In this document: one piece after another, positions 51,628 to 60,368 of the stretch
Position numbering within the stretch: the first letter of the stretch is position 1
How the letters are laid out: the number at the start of each line of letters is the position of its first letter
Source: Pseudomonas mandelii
Lineage (GTDB): Bacteria; Pseudomonadota; Gammaproteobacteria; Pseudomonadales; Pseudomonadaceae
Length of the DNA stretch: 64,000 nt
Reading direction: 5' to 3'
Assembly: GCF_006438925.1 (NCBI RefSeq)
Contig: NZ_RCZA01000009.1
Coordinates: 62,300-126,299, forward strand
The notes under the pieces: generated by a model
What the model saw: only the letters and a program-made list of their open reading frames with translations
What the model was told of the DNA's origin: nothing
Database searches by the model: none
Position numbers and translations under genes: made by a program

Positions 51628-52977
51628 ATGCACATTCATATTCTTGGTATCTGCGGCACTTTCATGGGTTCGATGGCGGTTCTGGCCAAAGAGCTGGGCC
51701 ATCACGTGACGGGCTCCGATGCCAACGTCTATCCGCCGATGAGCACTCAGCTTGAGGCTCAGGGCATTGAGTTGACCCAAGGCTATGACCCGGCGCAGCT
51801 CGATCCGGCACCGGATCTGGTGGTGATCGGCAATGCCATGTCCCGCGGCAACCCGGCTGTCGAATACGTGCTGAACAAAGGCCTGCCGTACGTCTCCGGC
51901 CCGCAATGGCTGGCGGATCACGTGCTGCAAGGTCGCTGGGTGCTGGCCGTCGCCGGTACCCACGGCAAAACCACCACCAGCAGCATGCTCGCCTGGGTGC
52001 TGGAACACGCGGGCATGAGCCCGGGTTTCCTGATCGGCGGCGTGCCGCAAAACTTCTCGGTGTCCGCCCGCTTGGGTGACACACCGTTCTTCGTGATCGA
52101 AGCCGACGAGTACGACAGCGCGTTCTTCGACAAGCGCTCCAAGTTCGTTCATTACCGCCCGCGCACGGCGATCCTGAACAATCTGGAATACGATCACGCC
52201 GACATCTTCCCCGATCTGCCAGCCATCGAGCGGCAATTCCACCATTTGGTGCGGACCATCCCGAGCGAAGGCCTGGTGATCCATCCAACCACCGAGCCTG
52301 CGTTGCTGCGTGTGATCGAGATGGGTTGCTGGACCCCGGTGCAAACCACCGGTGCCGGCGGTCAGTGGCAGGTCAAACTGCTCAGCGAAGACGGTTCGAA
52401 ATTTGAAGTGATGTTCGAAGGTGTCGCTCAAGGTGTGGTCGAGTGGGACATGACCGGCCAACACAACGTCGCCAACGCGTTGGCCACGTTGGCTGCGGCG
52501 CGCCACGTCGGTGTTGTGCCGTCCATGGGCATCGCTGCGTTGAGCGCATTCAAAAGCGTCAAGCGCCGGATGGAGAAAGTCGCCGAGGTTCGCGGCATCA
52601 CCATCTATGACGACTTCGCTCACCACCCGACGGCAATTGCGACGACCCTCGACGGTCTGCGCAAGCGCATCGGCGATGCACCGTTGATTGCGATCATCGA
52701 GCCGCGCTCCAACTCCATGAAGCTCGGTGCTCACCGCGACGGCTTGCCGGAGAGCGTGGTCGATGCCGATCAGGTGATCTGGTACGCGCCGGCCAACCTC
52801 GGTTGGGATCTGGGGGCTACTGCTGCGTTGTGTACGGTGCCGTCGATCGTCAGTGATTCGCTGGAAGGCATCATCGAGCGCGTGAAGAGCCAGGCCCAGC
52901 CCGGTACTCACGTGGTAATCATGAGCAACGGCGGCTTCGGCGGCCTGCACGGCAAACTCGCCGAGGCGCTGCAATGA
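51628..52977 (+). CDS. mpl: UDP-MurNAc:tripeptide ligase Mpl
   Basis: 449 residues of the Mur ligase family. MHIHILGICGTFMGSMAVLA is the N-terminal Rossmann start, GTHGKTTTS the ATP-binding loop near residue 110, and HNVANALATLAA and the DDFAHHPTAI region follow. Mpl recycles murein tripeptide from turned-over peptidoglycan by linking it to UDP-MurNAc. GAGG stands before the ATG at 51628, which fixes the start. It overlaps ubiX by 4 bases. Confidence 0.95.
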   Translation: MHIHILGICGTFMGSMAVLAKELGHHVTGSDANVYPPMSTQLEAQGIELTQGYDPAQLDPAPDLVVIGNAMSRGNPAVEYVLNKGLPYVSGPQWLADHVLQGRWVLAVAGTHGKTTTSSMLAWVLEHAGMSPGFLIGGVPQNFSVSARLGDTPFFVIEADEYDSAFFDKRSKFVHYRPRTAILNNLEYDHADIFPDLPAIERQFHHLVRTIPSEGLVIHPTTEPALLRVIEMGCWTPVQTTGAGGQWQVKLLSEDGSKFEVMFEGVAQGVVEWDMTGQHNVANALATLAAARHVGVVPSMGIAALSAFKSVKRRMEKVAEVRGITIYDDFAHHPTAIATTLDGLRKRIGDAPLIAIIEPRSNSMKLGAHRDGLPESVVDADQVIWYAPANLGWDLGATAALCTVPSIVSDSLEGIIERVKSQAQPGTHVVIMSNGGFGGLHGKLAEALQ

Positions 52978-53606
52978 ACAACGGCCCGGAACGCATCACG
53001 CTGGCGATGACCGGCGCTTCGGGCGCCCAATATGGTTTGCGTCTGCTTGACTGCCTGATTCGTGAAGACCGCGAGGTGCACTTTATGATCTCCAAGGCTG
53101 CGCAACTGGTGATGGCCACCGAGACTGATGTTACGTTGCCGCCGAAAACCCAGATGATGCAGGCTTTCCTGACCGAATACACCGGTGCTGCCGCCGGACA
53201 GATTCGGGTGTATGGCAAGGAAGACTGGATGTCGCCAGTGGCTTCGGGCTCAGGCGCGCCGGCAGCGATGGTGGTGGTGCCGTGTTCCACGGGGACCTTG
53301 TCGGCCATCGCGACGGGAGCCTGCAACAACCTGATCGAGCGTGCCGCCGACGTCACCCTGAAGGAGCGTCGTCAGCTGATTCTGGTGCCGCGTGAGGCGC
53401 CGTATTCGAGCATCCATCTGGAGAACATGCTCAAGTTGTCGAACATGGGCGTGACGATTTTGCCGGCGTCGCCCGGTTTTTATCATCAGCCGCAAACCAT
53501 CGACGACTTGATCGATTTTGTCGTGGCGCGAATTCTCAATCTGCTGAACATTCCCCAGGACATGCTGCCGCGTTGGGGCGAACACCATCTGACCAGCGAT
53601 GAATAA
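52974..53606 (+). CDS. ubiX: Flavin prenyltransferase UbiX
   Basis: 210 residues. ALT-like TLAMTGASGAQYGLRLLDCL opens the flavodoxin-like fold; VVVPCSTGTLSAIATGACNNLIERAADV and the LVPREAPYSSIHLENML region are diagnostic. It makes prenylated FMN, the cofactor of the UbiD decarboxylase in ubiquinone synthesis; ubiD is not in this window. The ATG overlaps the mpl stop, and the next gene overlaps its end by 8 bases. Confidence 0.95.
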   Translation: MNNGPERITLAMTGASGAQYGLRLLDCLIREDREVHFMISKAAQLVMATETDVTLPPKTQMMQAFLTEYTGAAAGQIRVYGKEDWMSPVASGSGAPAAMVVVPCSTGTLSAIATGACNNLIERAADVTLKERRQLILVPREAPYSSIHLENMLKLSNMGVTILPASPGFYHQPQTIDDLIDFVVARILNLLNIPQDMLPRWGEHHLTSDE

Positions 53607-53883
53607 ACTGCTGGCGATTGTGCTGGCGCTGCAATTGGCTGGTTGCGCCACGGCGCGAACGCTTGATGCCGCCAAGCCTGGTGCACCGGTGGTGTATTCG
53701 GGGACACGTCTGGATTTGTATGCCATGAACGGCGGCTGCTGCGCCATGGACCGCTTCGGCGCCGAAGCCCCGAGCTACCCCGGCGTCGACCTGCCGGCCA
53801 GTGCGTTGCTTGACACGCTGCTGTTGCCGCTGTCGGTGCTTACGGTGATCGGGGTAAGTTTTCAGGCGACGGGCGGGTTGTAG
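53599..53883 (+). CDS. YceK/YidQ family lipoprotein
   Basis: 94 residues. The signal peptide ends in the lipobox LAGC, with the acylated Cys near 16. The rest (VVYSGTRLDLYAM, then a Cys-rich GGCCAM and LLDTLLLPLSVLTVIG) fits the YceK/YidQ family. The function is unknown. It overlaps the end of ubiX by 8 bases and is followed by a REP doublet. Confidence 0.82.
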   Translation: MNKLLAIVLALQLAGCATARTLDAAKPGAPVVYSGTRLDLYAMNGGCCAMDRFGAEAPSYPGVDLPASALLDTLLLPLSVLTVIGVSFQATGGL

Positions 53884-53910
53884 CGTTCGGCATTAAATCG
53901 GTGTCGCGCC

Positions 53911-53987
53911 CTTCGCGAGCAGGCTCGCTCCCACATTGGATTTGTGAACCCCACAGATCCAATGTGGGAGCGAGCCTGCTCGCGAAG
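53911..53987. repeat. REP doublet (family 1)
   Basis: CTTCGCGAGCAGGCTCGCTC and its complement around a spacer in which CATTGGATTTGTG and CAGATCCAATG are also partly complementary, so the whole forms one long hairpin. Located between convergent genes. Confidence 0.88.
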
Positions 53988-54010
53988 GCGTCACTTCAGG
54001 CGCCGCAGAA

Positions 54011-54652
54011 TTATTTACCTAGCTTGCGCAACTCATCCGACTCAACAATCCGCACCCCATCCTGCTCTTCCAGCGCCAGTCGCCACATGGCGCGGGCCAG
54101 TTGGCAGGCTTCGATGCCGCGGTATTTGCCGGGGATCAAGCGGGACAATGGCCCGGCGAATTGCTCGGCCGGACGCGGCTCAAGGCGATCGCCCAGCAGC
54201 AGCGAAGGGCGGCAAATGGTCAGTTGCGGCCAGTCCTGCGCGCGCAATGCGTGTTCCATCTCACCTTTGACCTTGTTGTAGAAAATCGAGGATCTTCGAT
54301 CGGCCCCCAGGGCACTGATCACGATCAGGTGCCGTGCGCCCATCTCTCGGGCACGTTTGGCGAAGGCAACCACCATGTCCAGGTCCACCGCGCGAAACGC
54401 TTGTTCCGAGCCGGCCTGTTTGATGGTAGTGCCAAGGCAGCAGTAGGCGATGTCGACGCGACCATTCAATTGCGGCAGAAACACCGCAGGGTCACCGACC
54501 GGGTTTTCCAGATGGGGATGCTCGGCCAATGGCCGGCGTGAGGGCGCCAATACTCGTGAGATCGTGGGTTCATTGAGCAGGCGATCAAGTAAATGTTCAC
54601 CGGTCAACCCGGTAGCTCCGGCAAGCAGTACGTGCTGAGGTGTCAAGTACAT
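54011..54652 (-). CDS. NAD(P)-binding SDR-like protein
   Basis: 213 residues. The nucleotide-binding loop is LLAGATGLTGEHLLDRLL (GxxGxxG) near residue 10, followed by CCLGTTIKQAGSEQAF and a VISALGADRRSSIFYNKVKG segment with a YxxxK, as in atypical SDRs of the HTATIP2/NAD(P)H-binding group. It could be a reductase or a redox-sensing protein; no substrate can be assigned. It is separated from the MORN protein gene on the same strand by 27 bases. Confidence 0.83.
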   Translation of the reverse strand: MYLTPQHVLLAGATGLTGEHLLDRLLNEPTISRVLAPSRRPLAEHPHLENPVGDPAVFLPQLNGRVDIAYCCLGTTIKQAGSEQAFRAVDLDMVVAFAKRAREMGARHLIVISALGADRRSSIFYNKVKGEMEHALRAQDWPQLTICRPSLLLGDRLEPRPAEQFAGPLSRLIPGKYRGIEACQLARAMWRLALEEQDGVRIVESDELRKLGK

Positions 54653-54679
54653 AGTGTTTCCCCCTTGATACTATTCAGC

Positions 54680-56398
54680 TTAGTTGCTCTTTGCATCCTT
54701 GTTGCTGATAGAGACACTTTGTAGTGCTTTTCGTGCCTGCTGTTTGCGTAACAGCTGCCAGTGAGAGAGAACGGTTTTCGGCGCCCAGATCTGCGGTTCA
54801 GAGGCTTCGAAGCTGTCCGCCAGCTCGCGTTCGGCGACGGTGGCCTTGGCCAGTTTGAAGGCTTGCTCCAGATCGTCGGTCTGGTTCAGTGCCTGGGCGA
54901 ACAGCGCATCGCCGAAGTAGGTGAAGTTCGCTTCTTCCGAGCAGCCGAAGGACACGCGGTCAGCGCGCGAGGCGGTCATGATCAGGGTGCGTTCATCCTT
55001 GAGCGCCGGAATGAAACCACCGGAGTAGCAGGACGAAATCACGATGATCTTGTCGCGGTTTTTCAGCGGAGAGAGAACCGCGGCGAGTTCGTCGGCCGGC
55101 AGATCGGACAGTTCCATGCGCGGCTGGTCGAGCACCAGTTCGTGTTCGCTGGTGCCGTGGCTGGTCATGTAGATGAAGATCAAGTCTTCCGGGCCACTGC
55201 GTTCGGCCAGGGTGGCGGCGGCGCGGCGCAGGTTTTCCCGGGTGGCCATCGGCCGGTCGACGAGGTGGTCGCGATGGTTCACCAGGCGGATCTGGCCAAA
55301 CGCACCAAAGCGGCTGCTGAGCATGTTGCTGACGTAATCGGATTCGCGCAGGAACACGCTTTGCTTGCCGTCACCGCCGAGTGTCAGGGTGTACAACTCG
55401 ACCGCCGGGGTCGAAGCCGGCACGCTGGACAGTGCGTCGTCGAGCAAACGGCCCTGGGCCAGCAAACCGAGTTCCAGGCTGTCGGGCAGCAGCTTGCCAT
55501 CGGCATCGCGAACACGTTGGCCATTGACCCACGTACCGTTTTGCACCGTGCCGTCAGTCAGCACCAGGGTGCCGTGCCCCGAGTAACTGTCACCGTCGAA
55601 TTGGCCGATGTAGAAGCTGCCGTCGGACAGGTTCAATCGACCTTGGCCGGTGAAGCGCCAGTCACTGAACTGGCCGATGTAATGGCTGCCGTCGGCGCCG
55701 ATCAACTCGCCCTTGCCGTTCAGCGACCCTTCCTTGAACAGACCGAGCCAGACATCACCGTCGGCGTTCTCGTAGCGGCCCTTGCCGTGCAGTTGGTTGT
55801 TCTTGAAGCCGCCGACATAAATATCACCCTCGGCGCTGTTAAAAGTCCCGTTACCTTCAAGCTGACCGTCGACGAAATGCCCGGTGAACTGATTGCCGCT
55901 GGCGTCGCTACGTTGGCCTTCGCCGTTGGGTTTGCCGTGGGCGAACTGGCCCTGATACGAGCTGCCGTCTTCGAGTTCGAGACGACCGAGCCCTGAATAT
56001 TGATCGGCCTTGAATTCACCGCGGTAGGTCATACCGTTTTCTTTGAGGGTGCCTTCGCCGTCCCGTCGACCGGCTTTGAAACTGCCGGTGAAGCTGCTGC
56101 CGCTGGTGGTCAGTGTGCCCTTGCCGTCGAACAGCCCTAGATTGAATCCCCCGCGATAGACTTCGCCGTTACTGCCGTGCCATTCGCCCTGGCCATGCCA
56201 TTGGCCCTTGTCGAAATCGCCGGCGTACCAGCTGCCGTTCGGGTAATCGATACGGCCCTGGCCTTGCAGCAATCCGTTGACCAGTTCACCGCGATAGCGT
56301 CCGCCGTCCGGCAACCGGGCGTCGGGGGGCAACAGCGATTCGCCGTCGCCGCAAGCGGTGAGCAATAGGGTCAGAGCGAGGAGTGCAAGTGGGCGCAT
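54680..56398 (-). CDS. Lipoprotein with MORN repeats and a C13/caspase-like peptidase domain
   Basis: 572 residues from 56398, with the lipobox LLTAC (Cys about 16). The N-terminal half holds about 11 MORN-type repeats of the form YxGxFxxGxxxGxG (about 35-330). The C-terminal third has MTSHG (His 414) and SSCYSGGF (Cys 457), the His-Cys dyad of clan CD peptidases (C13 legumain-like/caspase-like), with no obvious disruption. This joins a lipid- or membrane-binding repeat array to a putative cysteine peptidase at the envelope. Target unknown; counterparts near PA4016 in PAO1. The frame upstream of 56398 lacks a signal and is ignored. Confidence 0.85.
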   Translation of the reverse strand: MRPLALLALTLLLTACGDGESLLPPDARLPDGGRYRGELVNGLLQGQGRIDYPNGSWYAGDFDKGQWHGQGEWHGSNGEVYRGGFNLGLFDGKGTLTTSGSSFTGSFKAGRRDGEGTLKENGMTYRGEFKADQYSGLGRLELEDGSSYQGQFAHGKPNGEGQRSDASGNQFTGHFVDGQLEGNGTFNSAEGDIYVGGFKNNQLHGKGRYENADGDVWLGLFKEGSLNGKGELIGADGSHYIGQFSDWRFTGQGRLNLSDGSFYIGQFDGDSYSGHGTLVLTDGTVQNGTWVNGQRVRDADGKLLPDSLELGLLAQGRLLDDALSSVPASTPAVELYTLTLGGDGKQSVFLRESDYVSNMLSSRFGAFGQIRLVNHRDHLVDRPMATRENLRRAAATLAERSGPEDLIFIYMTSHGTSEHELVLDQPRMELSDLPADELAAVLSPLKNRDKIIVISSCYSGGFIPALKDERTLIMTASRADRVSFGCSEEANFTYFGDALFAQALNQTDDLEQAFKLAKATVAERELADSFEASEPQIWAPKTVLSHWQLLRKQQARKALQSVSISNKDAKSN

Positions 56399-56510
56399 AG
56401 CGGGATCCGGGCAATTAGGCGACCGAGTATGCCGCAGCTGTTTGACCTTATATAGCCAGGAAACAGAAGAGGGCGCGAAACAGCGCGAGCTGCTTCGCAT
56501 CCGGGATGGG

Positions 56511-56966
56511 TTACACGAAGCAGAGGGACAGTGGCTCGGCGATGTAGGCCGGTTTATCCGAGCCTTCGATCTCAAGCGTGGCGGTGGCTTTGAGTAGCCA
56601 TTGGCCGGGCTTTTTCTCGATGACTTCGTTCATGTCGACCTTGAGTCGTACCCTGGAATTGACCTTCACTGGCTGGATGAAACGCACGGTATCCAAGCCG
56701 TAGTTGACCACCATCTTCGCCCCTTCAGGGAGGATCAGGATGTCTTCCATCAGTTTGGGGATCAGCGACAGCGACAGGAAACCGTGTGCAATGGTGCTGC
56801 CAAATGGCGTTTGCGCGGCTTTGACCGGGTCGACGTGGATGAACTGATAATCCCCTGTGGCTTCGGCGAACAGGTTGATGCGCTCCTGATCGATGGTGAG
56901 CCATTCGGAACGTCCGAGTTCCTTGCCGACATAATCTTTGAGCTCTGCAACTGGAACATAGGGCAT
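56511..56966 (-). CDS. MaoC-like dehydratase (hot-dog fold)
   Basis: 151 residues. The catalytic hydratase-2 motif is ATGDYQFIHVDPVKA, with the Asp and His of the active site, and FGSTIAHGFLSLSL follows. MaoC-like enzymes hydrate or dehydrate enoyl-CoA. The AAGGAGA before the ATG at 56966 sets the start. It lies upstream of the MORN lipoprotein gene on the same strand with a 112-base gap. Confidence 0.9.
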   Translation of the reverse strand: MPYVPVAELKDYVGKELGRSEWLTIDQERINLFAEATGDYQFIHVDPVKAAQTPFGSTIAHGFLSLSLIPKLMEDILILPEGAKMVVNYGLDTVRFIQPVKVNSRVRLKVDMNEVIEKKPGQWLLKATATLEIEGSDKPAYIAEPLSLCFV

Positions 56967-57161
56967 TGAGACTCTCCTTGGGTTCATCGGTTTTATAGTT
57001 TTGAGGTGGGGGGATTTGACCTCCCGGATTACCACTTTAGATCAACATGGCAAATGGCTCCGGTCAACTGACCATGATTTTGGCGAATGCCGGTCTATAG
57101 CGTTGGCGTGCTTATAATGCTCGGCCCGCTTGTGCGGGATGATATTGGCGGGAGAAGACGG

Positions 57162-57524
57162 ATGTTGTTACGTGGCCTGACCTGGCTGGTGCTGTTCCAA
57201 TTGCTGGGCACAGCCATCAACCATTTGTTTTTACCGATACTGCCGGGACCGATTGTTGGCCTGCTGTTACTGCTGGTGTTCCTGATCAGCCGTGGCCAGG
57301 TCGGCGAACCGCTGAACCTCGCGGCCAGCAGTCTGCTGCGTTACCTGCCGTTGTTGCTGGTGCCGCCCGCCGTGGGTGTGATGGTTTACGCCAAAGACAT
57401 TGCCGCGGATTTCTGGGCCATCGTCGGCGCGCTGGTGTTGTCACTGTTGCTGTCCCTGGCCTTCGCCGGCGTGCTGATGCAGCGCATGGTCAAGCGTCAC
57501 GCTCATCGTGAGGACAGCCAATGA
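57162..57524 (+). CDS. CidA/LrgA family membrane protein
   Basis: 120 residues with four hydrophobic segments. LPGPIVGLLLLLVFLI near residue 26 is the CidA/LrgA hallmark. The start at 57162 has GGGAGAAG upstream. It overlaps the LrgB gene by 4 bases. These holin-like pairs influence autolysis and export of small metabolites. Confidence 0.9.
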   Translation: MLLRGLTWLVLFQLLGTAINHLFLPILPGPIVGLLLLLVFLISRGQVGEPLNLAASSLLRYLPLLLVPPAVGVMVYAKDIAADFWAIVGALVLSLLLSLAFAGVLMQRMVKRHAHREDSQ

Positions 57525-58237
57525 TCTTCGACTGGCACGGCGCCTGGGCGTCGGTGATTCATCATCCGTTGTTTGGCATCGGTATTACGCTGGGGGCTTA
57601 TCAGCTGGTGCTGGCGGCGTTCGAGAAAACCCGCTGGATTTTTCTGCAGCCGGTGCTGGTCTCGATGCTGCTGGTGATCGGTGTACTGGTGGGTTGCGGC
57701 CTGACCTATGCCGAGTACCGCAAGAGCACCGAGATCCTCAGCATCCTGCTCGGGCCTGCGACCGTGGCGCTGGCTGTGCCGCTGTACCTCAATCTGCGAC
57801 GCATTCGGCAGTTGTTCTGGCCGATATTTACTACGCTGGTGATAGGTGGCGTCGTCGCCACCGGTATGGGTGTATTGCTGGGCTGGTCGTTTGGTGCCGA
57901 ACACATGATCCTGATGACCATGGCGCCGAAGTCGGTGACTTCGCCGATTGCCATGTTGGTGGCGGAGCAGATCGGTGGTGTTGCGGCGCTGGCGGCAGTG
58001 TTCGTGTTGATTACCGGGGTGATCGGGGCGATCTTCGGGCCGAGTCTTTTGACCCGGCTGGGTGTGCACAGCCCTGAGGCGCGCGGTATGGCACTGGGCA
58101 TGACCGCCCATGCGGTCGGCACGGCGGTGGCGATGCAGGAAAATGAAGAATGTGGCGCCTTCGCGGCGCTGGCGATGAGTCTGATGGGCGTGGCCACGGC
58201 AGTTTTCCTGCCGTTGGCGGTGTCGATGGTGGTGTAA
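57521..58237 (+). CDS. lrgB: LrgB family membrane protein
   Basis: 238 residues with about six or seven hydrophobic segments. VLLGWSFGAEHMILMTMAPKSVTSPIAM-type sequence and the C-terminal MALGMTAHAVGTAVAMQE identify the LrgB/CidB family. It is translationally coupled to the CidA/LrgA-like gene (ATGA) and presumably forms a complex with it in the inner membrane. Confidence 0.93.
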   Translation: MIFDWHGAWASVIHHPLFGIGITLGAYQLVLAAFEKTRWIFLQPVLVSMLLVIGVLVGCGLTYAEYRKSTEILSILLGPATVALAVPLYLNLRRIRQLFWPIFTTLVIGGVVATGMGVLLGWSFGAEHMILMTMAPKSVTSPIAMLVAEQIGGVAALAAVFVLITGVIGAIFGPSLLTRLGVHSPEARGMALGMTAHAVGTAVAMQENEECGAFAALAMSLMGVATAVFLPLAVSMVV

Positions 58238-58247
58238 GGAAATGTCT

Positions 58248-58838
58248 ATGAGCTTGCCGCTTTTTCCGCTGAATACGGTGTTGTTTCCTGGCTGCATCCT
58301 CGATTTGCAGATCTTCGAGGCGCGCTACCTGGACATGATCAGTCGCTGCATGAAGCAGGGCGGCGGCTTCGGCGTGGTGTGCATCCTCGACGGCGAAGAA
58401 GTCGGCATCGCTCCGGCGGGCTACGCGCTGGTCGGGTGCGAGGCGCTGATCACTGATTTCAAACAGCAGGACAATGGCTTGCTGGGGATTCGGGTGCAGG
58501 GCGGACGGCGTTTCCACGTGTTGCGCACCGAGATTCAGCGCGATCAACTGACCGTCGCCGAGGTCGAGTGGCTGGAAGACGAGCCTGAGCAACCGCTACA
58601 GGACGAGGACGCCGACCTGGTTGCGCTGCTCAAAGCCTTGGCCGAACACCCGATGGTCGAAGCATTGAACATGGGTACCGAAGCAACCGGGCAGCAGTCG
58701 TTGGCCAATCAGTTGGCGTACCTGTTGCCGTTTGCCGAAGTGGACAAGGTCGACCTGCTGCAACTCGATGATCCGCAGCAGCGACTGGATGCGATTCAGG
58801 CGCTGCTGGATGAGTTGCAGGGTGAGTTGTTTGCCTGA
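58248..58838 (+). CDS. Lon substrate-binding-domain protein
   Basis: 196 residues from MSLPLFPLNTVLFPG; AGGA is 7 bases upstream, whereas the ATG two codons earlier is too close to it. LPLFPLNTVLFPGCILDLQIFEARYLDM is the start of the Lon N-terminal (substrate-binding) domain, here without ATPase or protease parts. A role as an adaptor or substrate receptor is possible. It follows the LrgB gene by 10 bases. Confidence 0.88.
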   Translation: MSLPLFPLNTVLFPGCILDLQIFEARYLDMISRCMKQGGGFGVVCILDGEEVGIAPAGYALVGCEALITDFKQQDNGLLGIRVQGGRRFHVLRTEIQRDQLTVAEVEWLEDEPEQPLQDEDADLVALLKALAEHPMVEALNMGTEATGQQSLANQLAYLLPFAEVDKVDLLQLDDPQQRLDAIQALLDELQGELFA

Positions 58839-58846
58839 CTCCCGCT

Positions 58847-58923
58847 AAAAGATCACAGACTGCGGCAGCTCCTACATGGATAAGGCGTACACCTGTAGGA
58901 GCTGCCGCAGGCTGCGATCTTTT
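58847..58923. repeat. Inverted repeat, family 2
   Basis: AAAAGATCACAGACTGCGGC with the partner GCCGCAGGCTGCGATCTTTT. The left arm has ACAG for CCGC-like positions, so a few mismatches occur. Located between convergent genes. Confidence 0.82.
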
Positions 58924-58928
58924 GATCT

Positions 58929-60245
58929 TTAGTAGGCATACCGCAACATCGCATGCGGCAAATGCCGCAATGCAAAGAACCCGAACAGCGCTACCATCGC
59001 CGGCATCACCAGCCACCAGACCTTCGGTGGCATGGCGTTTAGCGGTGCCGGGCGCTGATTCAGCCACAAGCTCGCCGCACACACGCACGCCGCCAGCATC
59101 GCGCCGGCCAGCACATCCGTTGGCCAGTGCGCGCCCAGGTACACCCGCGACAGGGCAATCGCCAGTGCGGGCAAGCAACCCAATAGCAGCCAGGTCAGGC
59201 GCATGCGCGGCGGTTGTCCGCGGCCGGCCAGCACGGCCAGTGTCAGAAACAGCGCAAAAGAGCCCGAGGCGTGGCCGCTGGGCATGCTGTAGCTGGTCAG
59301 AGGATCGCTCAACACTTCCGGTCGTACGCGGGCGAAAAAGTGTTTGGTCACGGTGTTGCCCAGCGCGGTGCACAGCAGGGTGCTACCGGCGAAAATCGCC
59401 TGGCGCCATTGCCGGGTAAGCAACAGCAACCCCGTCAGCAGGGCGCTGAACACCAGCATGTTGCGGAACTCGCCGATCAGCGTGAACGTCACCGCCACCT
59501 CATCGAGCAGCGGGCTGCGGTGCTCCTGGACCAGGGTCATCACGCCCTGATCGAGGGCGGCCAGGTGCGGGTAGCCGATAAACAGACCGGCCAAAATCAG
59601 GAAGCTCATTCCAGTAATCAGCATCGTCGCTTTGCGATGACGGCGCATGCTGCTGGTGATGCTCAAGCCCACCATGAGGGCGATGCTGCCGGCGACGATG
59701 CCGGCCTCGGGCCAGAACCCTTCCGGTAACGGCAAGCGAATTGCCGCCCCCGTGGCCCAGCCGGGCAGCAGATAAGCGACGCTCCAACCAGCGGCGGCCA
59801 GCAGGCTGACGGCGGCGAAGCGCGGGAAGGGCATGTCGAACATCCCGGCGACCATCGGCAACATCGGTCGCAGCGGACCGATGAAGCGCCCGACCAGCAG
59901 GCTGGCGATGCCGTAACGCTGGAAATATGCCTCGGCCCCGGCGATCCATTCCGGATGATGGCGCAGCCCCGGCAGGCGCCGGATGTTCTGATGGAAATGT
60001 CGTCCAATGAAGTACGAAACGATGTCCCCCAGCACACCGGCGAGAAACCCCAGCAGCAGCGTTTCACCCAACGACAGCGCGCCACTGCCGGCCAGTACCG
60101 CTACGGCGAACAGCAGCACCGTGCCGGGTACGATCAACCCGGCAATCGCCAGGCATTCCACAAAAGCCACTATGAACACCGCCGCGGCCAGCCATTGCGG
60201 GTTGACCGTCAACCAACCGGTCACGCTATCGAGCCATGGGCCCAT
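58929..60245 (-). CDS. DedA-PAP2 phosphatase fusion membrane protein
   Basis: 438 residues. The N-terminal 200 residues are DedA-like (VRPMLPMVAGMFDMPFP-type segment with Arg-x3-Gly: LVGRFIGPLRPMLPMVAG). The C-terminal half is a PAP2 phosphatase with the three motifs KHFFARVRPE, YSMPSGHASGS and SRVYLGAHWPTDV. DedA proteins may flip polyprenyl phosphates and PAP2 enzymes dephosphorylate them, so the fusion could couple transport and hydrolysis of undecaprenyl pyrophosphate. Such fusions are known in Pseudomonas, but the activity is inferred. Confidence 0.9.
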   Translation of the reverse strand: MGPWLDSVTGWLTVNPQWLAAAVFIVAFVECLAIAGLIVPGTVLLFAVAVLAGSGALSLGETLLLGFLAGVLGDIVSYFIGRHFHQNIRRLPGLRHHPEWIAGAEAYFQRYGIASLLVGRFIGPLRPMLPMVAGMFDMPFPRFAAVSLLAAAGWSVAYLLPGWATGAAIRLPLPEGFWPEAGIVAGSIALMVGLSITSSMRRHRKATMLITGMSFLILAGLFIGYPHLAALDQGVMTLVQEHRSPLLDEVAVTFTLIGEFRNMLVFSALLTGLLLLTRQWRQAIFAGSTLLCTALGNTVTKHFFARVRPEVLSDPLTSYSMPSGHASGSFALFLTLAVLAGRGQPPRMRLTWLLLGCLPALAIALSRVYLGAHWPTDVLAGAMLAACVCAASLWLNQRPAPLNAMPPKVWWLVMPAMVALFGFFALRHLPHAMLRYAY

Positions 60246-60278
60246 AAAAACAACTCCATTTTACGAATTGACCCCGGC

Positions 60279-60356
60279 GTAGGAGCTGCCGAAGGCTGCG
60301 ATCTTTTGATCTTTATCCTTTAAGGGCAAAAGATCGCAGCCTACGGCAGCTCCTAC
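60279..60356. repeat. Inverted repeat, family 2
   Basis: GTAGGAGCTGCCGAAGGCTG and CAGCCTACGGCAGCTCCTAC, with one A/T difference, just downstream of the mpg stop region and upstream of the DedA-PAP2 start. Confidence 0.88.
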
Positions 60357-60368
60357 AGGGGATTGTGT

